Origin: GCA-016699445 sp964555055
GTDB lineage: Bacteria; UBA10199; JACPAL01; GCA-016699445
Direction of reading: 5' to 3'
Length of the DNA: 64,000 nt
NCBI GenBank assembly: GCA_964555055.1
Contig: CAZKQW010000003.1
Span: 62,001 to 126,000 of the forward strand
This document shows, piece by piece, positions 7,636 through 15,333 of the stretch. Under the pieces are notes generated by a model, which was given only the letters and a program-made list of their open reading frames with translations, searched no databases and was not told the DNA's origin. The first letter of the stretch is position 1. Each line of letters begins with the position of its first letter. Both the position numbers and the translations under genes were made by a program.

Positions 7636-8544
7636 TCACCATTCCAGTAAATCGTTATGCAGCGTCGTCGCCGCCACGGCCGCTTGGCCGGCGGCCACCG
7701 AGAGTTGGCCCAGGAGGTTGACGCAATCGCCGACGCCGAAGAGGCCTCTCACCGAGAGGCGTTGCTCGGTCGTGGCCGTGAGGAATCCCGCCTCGGTGCG
7801 TTTCAAATAAGGCATTCCTTTGTAGGCGTCGTCGATCACCTCGCTGCCTAAAGCCACATAACAAGCATCGGCCGAGAAGGCATTCCGGTTTTTCAGGTGG
7901 ATCCTCATGCCGCCGAGGGCCTTGGCCGCAGGTTCGATCGCCTCTAGTTCTCCTTGGTAGAGGTGGGCTCCGTTTCGACGAAGGGTATTTCGCTTTTTTA
8001 CGGAAATGAGCAGCCCTTCGGGCGCGAGAATCCGGAGTTTTTTAGCGTAGGGCGCGAGGAACAAGGCCTCTTGGAGCCCATGGTCGTTTTTCGCCAGGAC
8101 GGCGAGGGTCTTATCGCGGAACTCGTAGGCGTCGCAGATCGGACAGTAGCGCAAGAGTCCTTTTAACCGGAGATCGGTGACGTTGGGAATATCCGGTTGG
8201 ACGTCGCGGATGCCGGTCGCCAGGATGATCTTCTTCGCGGTGAACGTTCCTTGGTCGGTGAGGACCTTGAATCCTTCGCGAAACCTCTCCACGCGCGCCG
8301 TCGCCTCGATCCTTTCGATCTTGAGTTGGTCGATTTGACGATGAAGTCGCCTGAGCAAGCTCTTACCGCTGATCCCCTTGTCGAAGCCGATCAGATTATG
8401 CGTTTTCGGGATCCAAAAGGCCCGAGGAACTCCGGAATGGACGAGGACGATCGACCGACGGAACCGCTTTAAGTAAAGCGCGGAGACGAGACCTCCCGGC
8501 CCTCCGCCGATCACGGCACTCTCCGAGTCCCAAATCCCCGACAT
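7636..8544 (-). CDS. Thioredoxin-reductase-like FAD/NAD(P) oxidoreductase
   Basis: 302 aa. The FAD-binding motif GGGPGG is near residue 12; KKIILATGIRDVQP is the ATG motif; RYCPICDAYEF carries a CxxC redox centre equivalent to CATCDG of thioredoxin reductase; and VGDCVNLLGQLSVAAGQA is the C-terminal FAD motif. The NADPH domain lacks a clear GxGxxA glycine cluster (it reads LAVLAKNDHGLQEAL), so it may be a ferredoxin- or single-cofactor-dependent variant. I chose ATG 8544, which has a GAGGCG ribosome site; the frame stays open 93 nt upstream. Divergent from the nitroreductase gene. Confidence 0.82.
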   Translation of the reverse strand: MSGIWDSESAVIGGGPGGLVSALYLKRFRRSIVLVHSGVPRAFWIPKTHNLIGFDKGISGKSLLRRLHRQIDQLKIERIEATARVERFREGFKVLTDQGTFTAKKIILATGIRDVQPDIPNVTDLRLKGLLRYCPICDAYEFRDKTLAVLAKNDHGLQEALFLAPYAKKLRILAPEGLLISVKKRNTLRRNGAHLYQGELEAIEPAAKALGGMRIHLKNRNAFSADACYVALGSEVIDDAYKGMPYLKRTEAGFLTATTEQRLSVRGLFGVGDCVNLLGQLSVAAGQAAVAATTLHNDLLEW

Positions 8545-8650
8545 AGAACGCCTCGCTTTCGCCCCATGACGCCTTGCCGAGATCTTACGCAAAAAAGACT
8601 TGGCACGGGAAGTCCGTCGCGGCAATGAAATCGGCACCCAGGAGACTTTT

Positions 8651-9300
8651 ATGACGACACTATCCGGAAAGAATCTCGTCGAACAGCTGCGGTGGCGCTA
8701 CGCGACGAAGAAGTTCGACGCCTCGAAGAAAATAAGCGCGGAGGATTGGGGGATCTTGGAACAAGCCCTCATTCTCTCCCCTTCGTCCTACGGCCTCCAA
8801 CCCTGGAAATTCGTCGTCGTCACGAGCCCCGACGTGAAGAAGCGGCTCCGTCCCGCGTCATGGGGCCAGGCTCAGATCGAAGACGGGTCGCACTTGGTCG
8901 TCTTCGCGGCGCGCAAGACGATGGACGAAGCCTACGTGCAGAAGTTTATCGACCATACGATCGCCGTCCGGAAGATCGAGCCGGCCAGCATCGAATTCTA
9001 CAAAAATATGATCTTGGGCGACGTCGTCAAGGGTGAGCGCGGGAAGATCGCGCACGAATGGGCGACGCGCCAGTGCTACATCGCCATCGGCAACCTCATG
9101 ACCTCGGCCGCCGTATTGGGGATCGATACGTGCCCGTTGGAGGGGATCGAACCGCCCAAGTACGACGAGGTCTTGGGGTTGAAAGACACGGATACGCCAC
9201 GGTCGTCGCCTGCGCCGTCGGCTACCGGAGCACCGAGGACAAATACGCCTCCGCGCCGAAGGTGAGATTCGAGAAAAAAGATGTCATCCAGGAGATTTAA
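8651..9300 (+). pseudogene. NfsB/YfkO-type nitroreductase with a one-base frameshift
   Basis: The gene starts at ATG 8651 after an AGGAGA site. The first frame reads a flavin nitroreductase: LRWRYATKKFD (FMN phosphate contact), LSPSSYGLQPWKFVVV, and ATRQCYIAIGNLMTSAAVLG. At about 9180-9190 (GLKD) it slips into a nonsense tail ending at 9265. The true C-terminus continues in the +1 frame as GYATVVACAVGYRSTEDKYA and ends KKDVIQEI at 9300. Restoring one base (for example reading LKDNGYATVV) gives a protein of about 216 aa, the normal family length. Either a recent inactivating deletion or a sequencing/assembly error. The substrate would be quinones or nitroaromatics with NAD(P)H. Confidence 0.88.
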
Positions 9301-9820
9301 ACGAAAATACGGGATTATCCTCCTTGGCCTCTTAATGCTCGCTTCCGGCATCGCGTCTGCGGCGGAGAAGAATACGCAAGCGAATCAAATCAGGGCTTAC
9401 GTGCAGGGTTTTTACGATACTTATTTGAAGCTTAAGAACGACCCCCTAGTCGCCGCTCTTCGTACCCAGAAGTCGTCGTTTACCCCGGAACTGTGGGCTT
9501 CGCTTCAGGAAGACGTCGCGGCGAGCCAAAAAGCCAAGGGTGAGACGGTCGGCCTCGACTTCGACCCGTTCCTCGTCGGCAACGATCCCGGCGATATTTA
9601 TAAGGTGAATCAAATCACCGCCAAGGACGGAGCCTATTGGGTGCAAGTCTTAGGATTCTACAAAGGACAAACGAGCCCTTGCTGCGAAGCCGTGGTGGAA
9701 GTGGTTCCTAAAGGGGATCGCCTGATGATTTCCAACGTGCATTATCCGGCTTTTAGAGATCTCCATGAGAACGAGAATTTGATTTCGACCCTGAAAGCGC
9801 TTTCCCGGTCCCGAAAATAG
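9281..9820 (+). CDS. Exported DUF3828-like protein
   Basis: 179 aa with a basic N-terminus and a hydrophobic signal segment (residues 10-27, cleavage near SAA). The mature part matches the DUF3828 pattern: FYDTYLKL, FTPELWASL, then GLDFDPFLVGNDPGD and YWVQVLGFYKG, with an adjacent Cys pair (SPCCEA) that could form a disulfide. DUF3828 proteins are periplasmic and of unknown function. It overlaps the repaired nitroreductase end by 20 nt, so it was probably coupled to that gene. Confidence 0.72.
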   Translation: MSSRRFKRKYGIILLGLLMLASGIASAAEKNTQANQIRAYVQGFYDTYLKLKNDPLVAALRTQKSSFTPELWASLQEDVAASQKAKGETVGLDFDPFLVGNDPGDIYKVNQITAKDGAYWVQVLGFYKGQTSPCCEAVVEVVPKGDRLMISNVHYPAFRDLHENENLISTLKALSRSRK

Positions 9821-9913
9821 GTTTCGGGTATTCCCCCAATTTCAAACCCGACTTGCCCCGATGGTTTTCGGCAACCTCCTAAAGGATAATGAATTCCTTA
9901 AAAAGGAGGCTTT

Positions 9914-10381
9914 ATGGAAAGAGTCGAAAAATACGTTGAAGTCGAAGCACCTATCCGCATGGTTTACAACCAATGGACCCAGTTCGAGGATTTCCCGCGT
10001 TTCATGGAAGGCGTGAAGAGCGTCAAGCAGACGGACGACACGCACCTGCATTGGGTGGCGGAGATCGCGGGTAAAGAGAAGGAATGGGCCGCGGAAATCA
10101 CCAAGCAGGAACCCGATCGCTTGATCGCTTGGCGCAGCTTGGCCGGAGATCCGGTGAACGGTATCGTCACCTTCGATAAAGTGAACGATTCTACCACGAA
10201 AGTGACGGTCCAGATGGAATACGACCCGAAGGGCTTCGTCGAAACCTTGGGCGATTCCCTGGGCATCGTTTCGATGCGTATCGAGGGCGATTTGAAGCGG
10301 TTCAAGAAATTCATCGAGGACCGCGGCCGCGAGACCGGCGGTTGGAGGGGAAGCGTCGAGAAGGCCGCCTCCAACGCTTAA
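9914..10381 (+). CDS. SRPBCC (START-like) cyclase/dehydrase family protein
   Basis: 155 aa, one helix-grip (SRPBCC) domain. It begins with VEKYVEVEAPIRMVYNQW and FEDFPRFMEGVKSVKQ, continues with WAAEITKQEPDRLIAWRS and GIVTFDKV, and ends in a long helix. Proteins of this type bind hydrophobic ligands; many are annotated polyketide cyclase/dehydrase without proof. A strong ribosome site (AAAGGAGG) precedes the ATG and an intrinsic terminator follows. A diverged paralogue lies at 23769-24239. Confidence 0.85.
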   Translation: MERVEKYVEVEAPIRMVYNQWTQFEDFPRFMEGVKSVKQTDDTHLHWVAEIAGKEKEWAAEITKQEPDRLIAWRSLAGDPVNGIVTFDKVNDSTTKVTVQMEYDPKGFVETLGDSLGIVSMRIEGDLKRFKKFIEDRGRETGGWRGSVEKAASNA

Positions 10382-10406
10382 TCGCCGTAGAGTCTGCAAA
10401 ACACCG

Positions 10407-10440
10407 GAGGGCCTGAATTTTCAGGCCCTCTTTTTATTGT
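10407..10440 (+). terminator. Rho-independent terminator
   Basis: A perfect 10-bp stem (GAGGGCCTGA, 10407-10416, with its complement at 10421-10430), a 4-nt loop, then TTTTTATT. It ends the SRPBCC transcript 26 nt after the stop. Confidence 0.92.
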
Positions 10441-10556
10441 CGGTTTTTCTTTTTGGAGCCTTAATGACTGCTGTTTGAAGGACAATAAAAGCCGTCAAAA
10501 TGCTTGCCACCCTGCGGTTTCTATAGGAAGGCCTCAACTCGCTAAAAATTTTTAAA

Positions 10557-10630
10557 GCTCCCATCGTCTAGCGGCCTAGGACGTCGCCCTCTCACGGCGA
10601 AGACCGCGGGTTCGAATCCCGCTGGGAGCG
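10557..10630 (+). tRNA. tRNA-Glu (anticodon CTC)
   Basis: 74-nt cloverleaf: acceptor arms GCTCCCA (10557-10563) and TGGGAGC (10623-10629) with discriminator G10630; D-stem GTC/GAC; anticodon stem TCGCC/GGCGA with loop CTCTCAC, anticodon CTC at 10591-10593; T-arm GCGGG-TTCGAAT-CCCGC. The 3' CCA is not encoded. It reads GAG codons. The gene is followed after only 6 nt by the ATG of the dehalogenase-like gene. Confidence 0.95.
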
Positions 10631-10636
10631 CAAAAA

Positions 10637-11527
10637 ATGATTAAAGCTCTCCGCACGCCCGACGAGCGTTTTAAGGATCTTCCGGGCTATCCCTTTCCCC
10701 CGCACTATATCAGCGATCTACCGAGTTATAAGGATTTGCGTTTCCATTATCTGGATGAAGGCTCTAAAGAGGCTGAACCTACTTTCCTGTGTCTGCACGG
10801 CCAGCCGACGTGGTCTTATTTGTATCGCAAGATGATCCCCGTTTTCGTGCAAAATAGCGGACGCGTTATCGCGCCCGATCTTTTCGGCTTCGGAAAATCA
10901 GACAAGCCCGTTGAAGATTCTATTTATACTTTTGATTTTCATCGCAGCGCGCTCATGGAATTCATCGAAAAATTGGACCTGAAAAACGTCACTTTGGTCT
11001 GTCAGGATTGGGGAGGCCTGCTCGGGTTGACGATTCCCATGGAAATGCCGGGACGGTTCAAACGGCTGATCGTCATGAACACCGGCTTTGGCACGGGCAA
11101 GGTGAATGAGGCTTTTCTCAAGTGGCGCTCTTTCAATCGTTCACGGCCGGATTTGGACGTCGGAGATCTCATGCAAAAATGGACGGGCACTTTGAGCCCT
11201 CAAGAAGCGGCGGCTTATTCAGCCCCTTTTCCTTCACAGGATTTTAAAGCTGGGGTGCGCGCATTTCCGAGCTTGGTCCCGGATCATGCCGACGCGCCTG
11301 GCGCTGCGATTTCCCGGAAGGCCTTGGATTGGTGGAAAAATGAATGGCAGGGCCAAAGCTTCATGGCCATCGGCATGAAAGATCCTATTTTAGGCCCCGA
11401 AGTGATGAAGCCCATGCAGCAATGCATTCGAGGGTGCCCGCCGGCTTTCGAAATGGAAGATACGGGACACTTCGTGCAAGAGCACGGTGACATCGTAGCG
11501 AAAAAAGCTCTGCAGGCTTTTGTTTAA
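10637..11527 (+). CDS. Haloalkane-dehalogenase-like alpha/beta hydrolase
   Basis: 296 aa, matching the HLD-I subfamily. CLHGQPTWSYLYRKM is the oxyanion loop (HGQP where HGEP is usual), APDLFGFGKSDKP follows, and LVCQDWGGLLGL carries the nucleophile Asp and the adjacent halide-binding Trp. GMKDPILGPEVM gives the acid, and DTGHFVQEHG the catalytic His. It should hydrolyse short haloalkanes or act as an ester/epoxide-type relative; Gln in the oxyanion motif is a reason for caution. The only ribosome site in reach is GGGAG inside the tRNA acceptor arm (10624-10628), 8 nt upstream. The end overlaps the convergent antitoxin gene by 4 nt. Confidence 0.85.
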   Translation: MIKALRTPDERFKDLPGYPFPPHYISDLPSYKDLRFHYLDEGSKEAEPTFLCLHGQPTWSYLYRKMIPVFVQNSGRVIAPDLFGFGKSDKPVEDSIYTFDFHRSALMEFIEKLDLKNVTLVCQDWGGLLGLTIPMEMPGRFKRLIVMNTGFGTGKVNEAFLKWRSFNRSRPDLDVGDLMQKWTGTLSPQEAAAYSAPFPSQDFKAGVRAFPSLVPDHADAPGAAISRKALDWWKNEWQGQSFMAIGMKDPILGPEVMKPMQQCIRGCPPAFEMEDTGHFVQEHGDIVAKKALQAFV

Positions 11528-11889
11528 GCCGCCAAATTAAATTCCACCGTGTCATAAGAAACCACAGGCATTTTGATGGTTCTTCCGGAGACTTTCGCGG
11601 TTTTGACTTTTAGAGCGCCGACTTCCTCAAAAAACAGAATCACTTTATTTAAATTGGAAACATCCATCTTCGTTATTTTCGCCAATTCATAAACGGATTT
11701 CGGCTTAAAAATAAGGATGTACTTCAGGATATAGAGATTGCGCACGAAGCGATCGAAATCTTTCTTGTTATCGAAACTGATTTCATAGTGGGGAGCCTTT
11801 GATTTGCGGGATTTCGCTTTCCGCAAAGCTTTTTTAAAATCGTCCAAGACTTCATCACCCGCTTTTAATGATATAGTTAAGTGTTTCAT
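11524..11889 (-). CDS. TumA/HVO_A0114-type HTH antitoxin
   Basis: 121 aa. The second half is a winged-helix domain of the HVO_A0114/MarR-like type (YILKYILIFKPKSVYELAK, then ITKMDVSNLNKVILFFEEVG as the recognition helix region, then a basic wing). The N-terminal part is basic and linker-like. It overlaps the toxin gene by 4 nt (ATGA) and is transcribed after it, the usual toxin-first order of TumE/TumA pairs. It presumably neutralises the toxin and represses the operon. Confidence 0.7.
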   Translation of the reverse strand: MKHLTISLKAGDEVLDDFKKALRKAKSRKSKAPHYEISFDNKKDFDRFVRNLYILKYILIFKPKSVYELAKITKMDVSNLNKVILFFEEVGALKVKTAKVSGRTIKMPVVSYDTVEFNLAA

Positions 11890-12176
11890 ATTTTAACCCC
11901 CATATGTTCGAAAACTAACGCCTTAAAATCTTGGATTAGTTTCTCTTCATTTTTGTATTCATATCCGACTTCTTTACCGTCCAAATGGATATGCGGACCT
12001 TTTGGATGATGATTATCCATCAGAACCCGTTTTTCACTGCGTAGGTCTTTTAAAATGAGTCCGTATTTCACCCCGTCGGGATATTTTGCAGATCGTTGTA
12101 TGCCATGTATTTCCATTTCAAGAATATAACGGCTTTGTAATCGAGCTTTGTGCCAATAGAGCAGGGAAGCCTTCAT
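11886..12176 (-). CDS. TumE-type toxin (DUF6516 family)
   Basis: 96 aa. The pattern fits DUF6516/TumE: an N-terminal KARLQSRYILEMEI strand pair, KYGLILKDLRSEKRVLMDNH, the HHPKGPHIHLDGKE His-rich loop, and a C-terminal LIQDFKALVFEHM helix. TumE proteins are toxins of two-gene systems; the clustered His residues (NHHPKGPHIH) suggest a metal- or RNA-related active site, which is an inference. An AT-rich imperfect palindrome (about 12192-12204) precedes the gene and could be the operator. Confidence 0.7.
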   Translation of the reverse strand: MKASLLYWHKARLQSRYILEMEIHGIQRSAKYPDGVKYGLILKDLRSEKRVLMDNHHPKGPHIHLDGKEVGYEYKNEEKLIQDFKALVFEHMGVKI

Positions 12177-12304
12177 ATGGGTTCAATACTACCTATATAT
12201 TAGGGAGAGTCGAGAAGTTTCAGAAATCTTTTGATTACCTAAACTTCATCTTGGTATTCGGAGGATAGAGTGATGTGAATCCTGCTTATCCACAAGGAGC
12301 TATT

Positions 12305-12751
12305 ATGACCGCAAGTACCATCCAACTCCACCGCGTCTTCCGGGCACCGCCCGAGCGGGTGTATCGGGCTTTTTTGGATCCCGAAGCCATGGCGAAGTGG
12401 CTGCCGCCTCATGGGTTCACGGGGAAGGTGCATCATTTAGAGGCCAAAATCGGCGGGACGTATAAGATGTCCTTCACGAATTTCAGCAGCGGGCACAGCC
12501 ATTCCTTCGGGGGAACTTACCTGGAGCTCGTACCCTCGGAGCGCATCCGGCATACGGACCGGTTCGACGACCCGAACCTGCCCGGCGAGATGATCACGAC
12601 GATTTCCCTGAAGGAAGTCGTCGTCGGCACCGACGTCCATATCGTCCAGGAAGGAATTCCGGAAGAGATACCGGCGGCGGCTTGCTATTTAGGGTGGCAG
12701 GCATCGTTAACCCTTTTGGCTCAACTGATCGAAGCCGAAATTCCCGATTAA
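12305..12751 (+). CDS. SRPBCC/AHSA1-type protein
   Basis: 148 aa. An activator-of-Hsp90-homologue-1-type helix-grip domain: LHRVFRAPPERVYRAFLDP, AMAKWLPPHGFTGKV, IGGTYKMSFTNFSSG, and RFDDPNLPGEMITTISL are the standard blocks, ending with WQASLTLLAQLIEAE. Bacterial members are often small-molecule-binding or stress proteins without a chaperone role. I chose ATG 12305 because AAGGAG lies 5-9 nt upstream; the in-frame ATG at 12275 has no such site. Confidence 0.87.
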   Translation: MTASTIQLHRVFRAPPERVYRAFLDPEAMAKWLPPHGFTGKVHHLEAKIGGTYKMSFTNFSSGHSHSFGGTYLELVPSERIRHTDRFDDPNLPGEMITTISLKEVVVGTDVHIVQEGIPEEIPAAACYLGWQASLTLLAQLIEAEIPD

Positions 12752-12889
12752 GTCCCCTTTAGGCATTCCTGAATATCTGCGCTAAAAGTCCCTGCGTCTA
12801 AAATCGAGTAAGACGGGGATCTGAACTCAAAGATTACGCAAATAGACACAACTTTCGTCTCTTAGGCGTAGCTCTCGTGCGACGAATCC

Positions 12890-13972
12890 TCAAAAATTCG
12901 GCGCATAATTCGCCGCGGCGGCGGCGCCGGTCGCGTCGTTGATGAAAAGATTCCTTAAGGTATCGGAATGACGGCCCGTCGTTGGGTCCAGGAATGACAG
13001 CCCCGACAGCCATAGGTTTACGTCGGCGCTTGGAGCCCGACGCAGGCTGGCCAGTAGGTCGACGTAATCGCCGAGGCTGACGTAGCCGACGGGGCTGGAA
13101 CCATATGCTCTTAAGATCGCGGCGGGTAAACGGGATCGTAAAGCGAGAGCTTCCCCCGTTTGAGCGGCCAAGGCCGCCCATGGGAGGAGGGTCCCGCGTT
13201 GGGCTCCCCGGGAAAGACGGGGAAATAACATCAAACCCTCGGGTCTTACTTCGAATCTCCGTTCACCTGTCGCCAGGAATGAAAAAAAATCGGACAGATG
13301 ACCTAATTCATATTCGGAGGGTACCCTAATGCCCTGCGCTTCAAGGCGCGGCAAAAGAGCGCTTTGATTGATATGGGTGGGAATATTCGCCCGATTTCCC
13401 AAGTCGCCGCACGTATCCCGGATTTGGGGGCTGACGAAGTAGGCCGTCGAGAATACGGAAGCGAAGCAGAAGACGGTGCCCGCGACTCTTTCTCCGAAGG
13501 GGAGACCTCCATGCGCTTCGGGATTGGGCACCCACACGAACAAGTCCGGACGGATCCGGCCCGATGCGGGCATGAAAAAGCGGGAGAGATGCTCCGGATG
13601 GGTGGATAACAGCCGATGTACGATGACCAGAGCTTCCTGTTCTCGCTGGGAAGGGTGGGGTTCATGACTATAACGGCCTAGGATTCCATGAACACTTTCC
13701 GGCGGGGCATGGGGAACGGACGGGCGTGCGTTCAGTCTTTCAAAGAACGAGTCCCGAACCCATTCGCTGGGAACCCCACGGCTGGATCGGAAGCGTATGT
13801 GGCCCAAAGTTTCGGTGACTCGATGAAACGAATCAGCGTCCGTGATCGGCGTGGCCAAGGCTTCCCTGGCGATGGGCTCCATTTCCCCTTCGCTCACCGC
13901 ATCGTCGGGAACGCCTTCGGGGCTGTTCTGGTAGGCGGATCGAATCGCACTTTCTAGGTTCTCTATACTCAT
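12890..13972 (-). CDS. Unrecognised 360-aa protein
   Basis: 360 aa, no signal peptide or long membrane segment except a moderately hydrophobic stretch around residue 165 (VAGTVFCFASVFSTAYFV). The N-terminal third is helical and charged; the C-terminus is rich in Leu and Ala and ends in a low-complexity Ala run (TGAAAAANYAPNF). An AAGGAGA ribosome site supports the ATG. I see no known family. It stands alone, like the protein at 34749. No gene lies between it and the tag gene, only about 160 nt that hold the tag promoter. Confidence 0.7.
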   Translation of the reverse strand: MSIENLESAIRSAYQNSPEGVPDDAVSEGEMEPIAREALATPITDADSFHRVTETLGHIRFRSSRGVPSEWVRDSFFERLNARPSVPHAPPESVHGILGRYSHEPHPSQREQEALVIVHRLLSTHPEHLSRFFMPASGRIRPDLFVWVPNPEAHGGLPFGERVAGTVFCFASVFSTAYFVSPQIRDTCGDLGNRANIPTHINQSALLPRLEAQGIRVPSEYELGHLSDFFSFLATGERRFEVRPEGLMLFPRLSRGAQRGTLLPWAALAAQTGEALALRSRLPAAILRAYGSSPVGYVSLGDYVDLLASLRRAPSADVNLWLSGLSFLDPTTGRHSDTLRNLFINDATGAAAAANYAPNF

Positions 13973-14100
13973 GAAGCTCTCCTTAGACGATGCGGGAACA
14001 TTCGTTCAAACCATTTTTTCTCGGCTCCCGCTGAAACGCGGGGTCGACGTCTCTCACCAAAAAATCGGCGCGTCTTGGAAAAATGGAAACGAATGAAGGC

Positions 14101-14129
14101 TTGAGCTCCCGTCACGGACGCGTCATAAG
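14101..14129 (+). promoter_or_regulatory. Predicted promoter of tag, leaderless start
   Basis: TTGAGC (14101-14106), 17-nt spacer, CATAAG (14124-14129). The ATG at 14136 is 6 nt after the -10 box, so the projected +1 coincides with the start codon. No Shine-Dalgarno sequence is present. Confidence 0.5.
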
Positions 14130-14135
14130 CCCGTC

Positions 14136-14714
14136 ATGACATCAAAACGAAAGACGCAAAAATCCCGCTGTCCTTGGGCCGGGAATGATCCCCTTTATAC
14201 CCATTACCACGACACCGAATGGGGCGTACCGGTCTACGACGACCGCAAGCTTTTTGAGTTCCTGATCCTCGAGGGCGCCCAGGCGGGGTTGAGTTGGATC
14301 ACGGTGCTGCGCAAGCGCGAGAACTACCGCAAGGCCTTCGCGGATTTCGATCCGAAGAAGGTCGCCCGGTTCACGCCGGTGAAGATCGAGAGCCTAATGA
14401 AGGACGCAGGCCTCGTGCGCAACCGCCTCAAACTCGAATCCGCCGTGACTAACGCGCGCGCCTTCCTCAAAGTCGTCGAGGAGTTCGGGAGTTTCCAAAA
14501 ATACCAGTGGGGTTTCGTCAACGGCAAGCCGCTAGAGGGACGGCGGAAGACCTTGAAGGACGTGCCCGCCACGTCCCCCGAATCGGACGCCTTCAGCAAG
14601 GATCTGAAAAAACGGGGCTTCCGCTTCGTCGGGTCCACTATCATCTACGCCCACATGCAGGCGGTAGGGATGGTGAATGACCACCTTTCCAATTGTTTTC
14701 GCTCCAAAGAATGA
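14136..14714 (+). CDS. tag: DNA-3-methyladenine glycosylase I
   Basis: 192 aa, the typical Tag length. CPWAGNDPLYTHYHDTEWG is the N-terminal zinc and substrate region (Cys, His and catalytic-site Glu), LILEGAQAGLSWITVLRKR is the family hallmark, and the C-terminal YAHMQAVGMVNDHLSNCF supplies the last His and Cys zinc ligands. It excises 3-methyladenine during base excision repair. It is a single gene with its own promoter. Confidence 0.95.
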   Translation: MTSKRKTQKSRCPWAGNDPLYTHYHDTEWGVPVYDDRKLFEFLILEGAQAGLSWITVLRKRENYRKAFADFDPKKVARFTPVKIESLMKDAGLVRNRLKLESAVTNARAFLKVVEEFGSFQKYQWGFVNGKPLEGRRKTLKDVPATSPESDAFSKDLKKRGFRFVGSTIIYAHMQAVGMVNDHLSNCFRSKE

Positions 14715-14727
14715 GTCGATCGATCGC

Positions 14728-15333
14728 CTATGTTCCTAAGATTTCCGCCTCAATTTTAGCTCTTTTGGTATCGTGAATGTAGAATCCCCTTTCTTGAAGC
14801 AGCCAGCTCAAAGCCTCCGGAACCTCCGCGCATAGTTTCAGGAAAAGACCCATGGTCGCGTTATAAGTTTTTCCAGATTCCAAGCTGGAAAGGGTGGTTT
14901 GGGTGATGTTGAATAGGCTGGCGAATTCTCTTTGATTCAGACCTAATTTTTCTCGGAAAGCCTTGATGGTCTCGGCATCAAAGCTTTCTGGCTTCGCCTC
15001 GAAAACAAACGTCGAAGGCCCGCGACGACCGATCGTCGTGAGAAGGACAAAGGGATCCTCTTCATTCTTATCGATGCCCCATTGTTCGCAATAATCCCCA
15101 TAAGCAGGATTATTTTTGGAGGGAATCCTGTCGGCAAGGGAAGGGAAGAGTTTGGTGCTTGAGAAGGAGTCCTTCCAGAGGTCGAATTCCGGGCCCAAGG
15201 CGACGGCTTTTTTAGAATTCTTGTAAACTTTGTCGTATTCGAAATGGTACTTGCCGCCTTGCTTTGAAAGCAGGCCGACAAGAGTACGGCCGTTTTTCGT
15301 TTGGCTGAATACGTGGACCTTATTTATTTTCAA
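14728..15333 (-). CDS. HipS-HipB fusion: HipA N-domain joined to XRE repressor
   Basis: 201 aa. Residues 1-120 look like the N-terminal (N1) subdomain of HipA kinases, the part that is a separate protein, HipS, in HipBST systems: GRTLVGLLSKQGGKYHFEY, LFPSLADRIPSKNNPAYGDY, DPFVLLTTIGRRGPSTFVFE. Residues 125-185 are an XRE-type HTH (FREKLGLNQREFASLFNIT, then TTLSSLESGKTYNATMGLF), the HipB function. It overlaps the kinase gene by 14 nt and is transcribed after it. It is probably the antitoxin and DNA-binding repressor in a single chain. Confidence 0.8.
   Translation of the reverse strand: MKINKVHVFSQTKNGRTLVGLLSKQGGKYHFEYDKVYKNSKKAVALGPEFDLWKDSFSSTKLFPSLADRIPSKNNPAYGDYCEQWGIDKNEEDPFVLLTTIGRRGPSTFVFEAKPESFDAETIKAFREKLGLNQREFASLFNITQTTLSSLESGKTYNATMGLFLKLCAEVPEALSWLLQERGFYIHDTKRAKIEAEILGT

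Noticed and set aside
10504..10527. Promoter-like TTGCCA ... TATAGG before tRNA-Glu
   Set aside because: The spacer is only 12 nt, too short for a sigma70 promoter.
12192..12204. Imperfect CCTA...TAGG palindrome as operator of the TumE-like pair
   Set aside because: Only 4-bp arms, too weak to list as its own feature.
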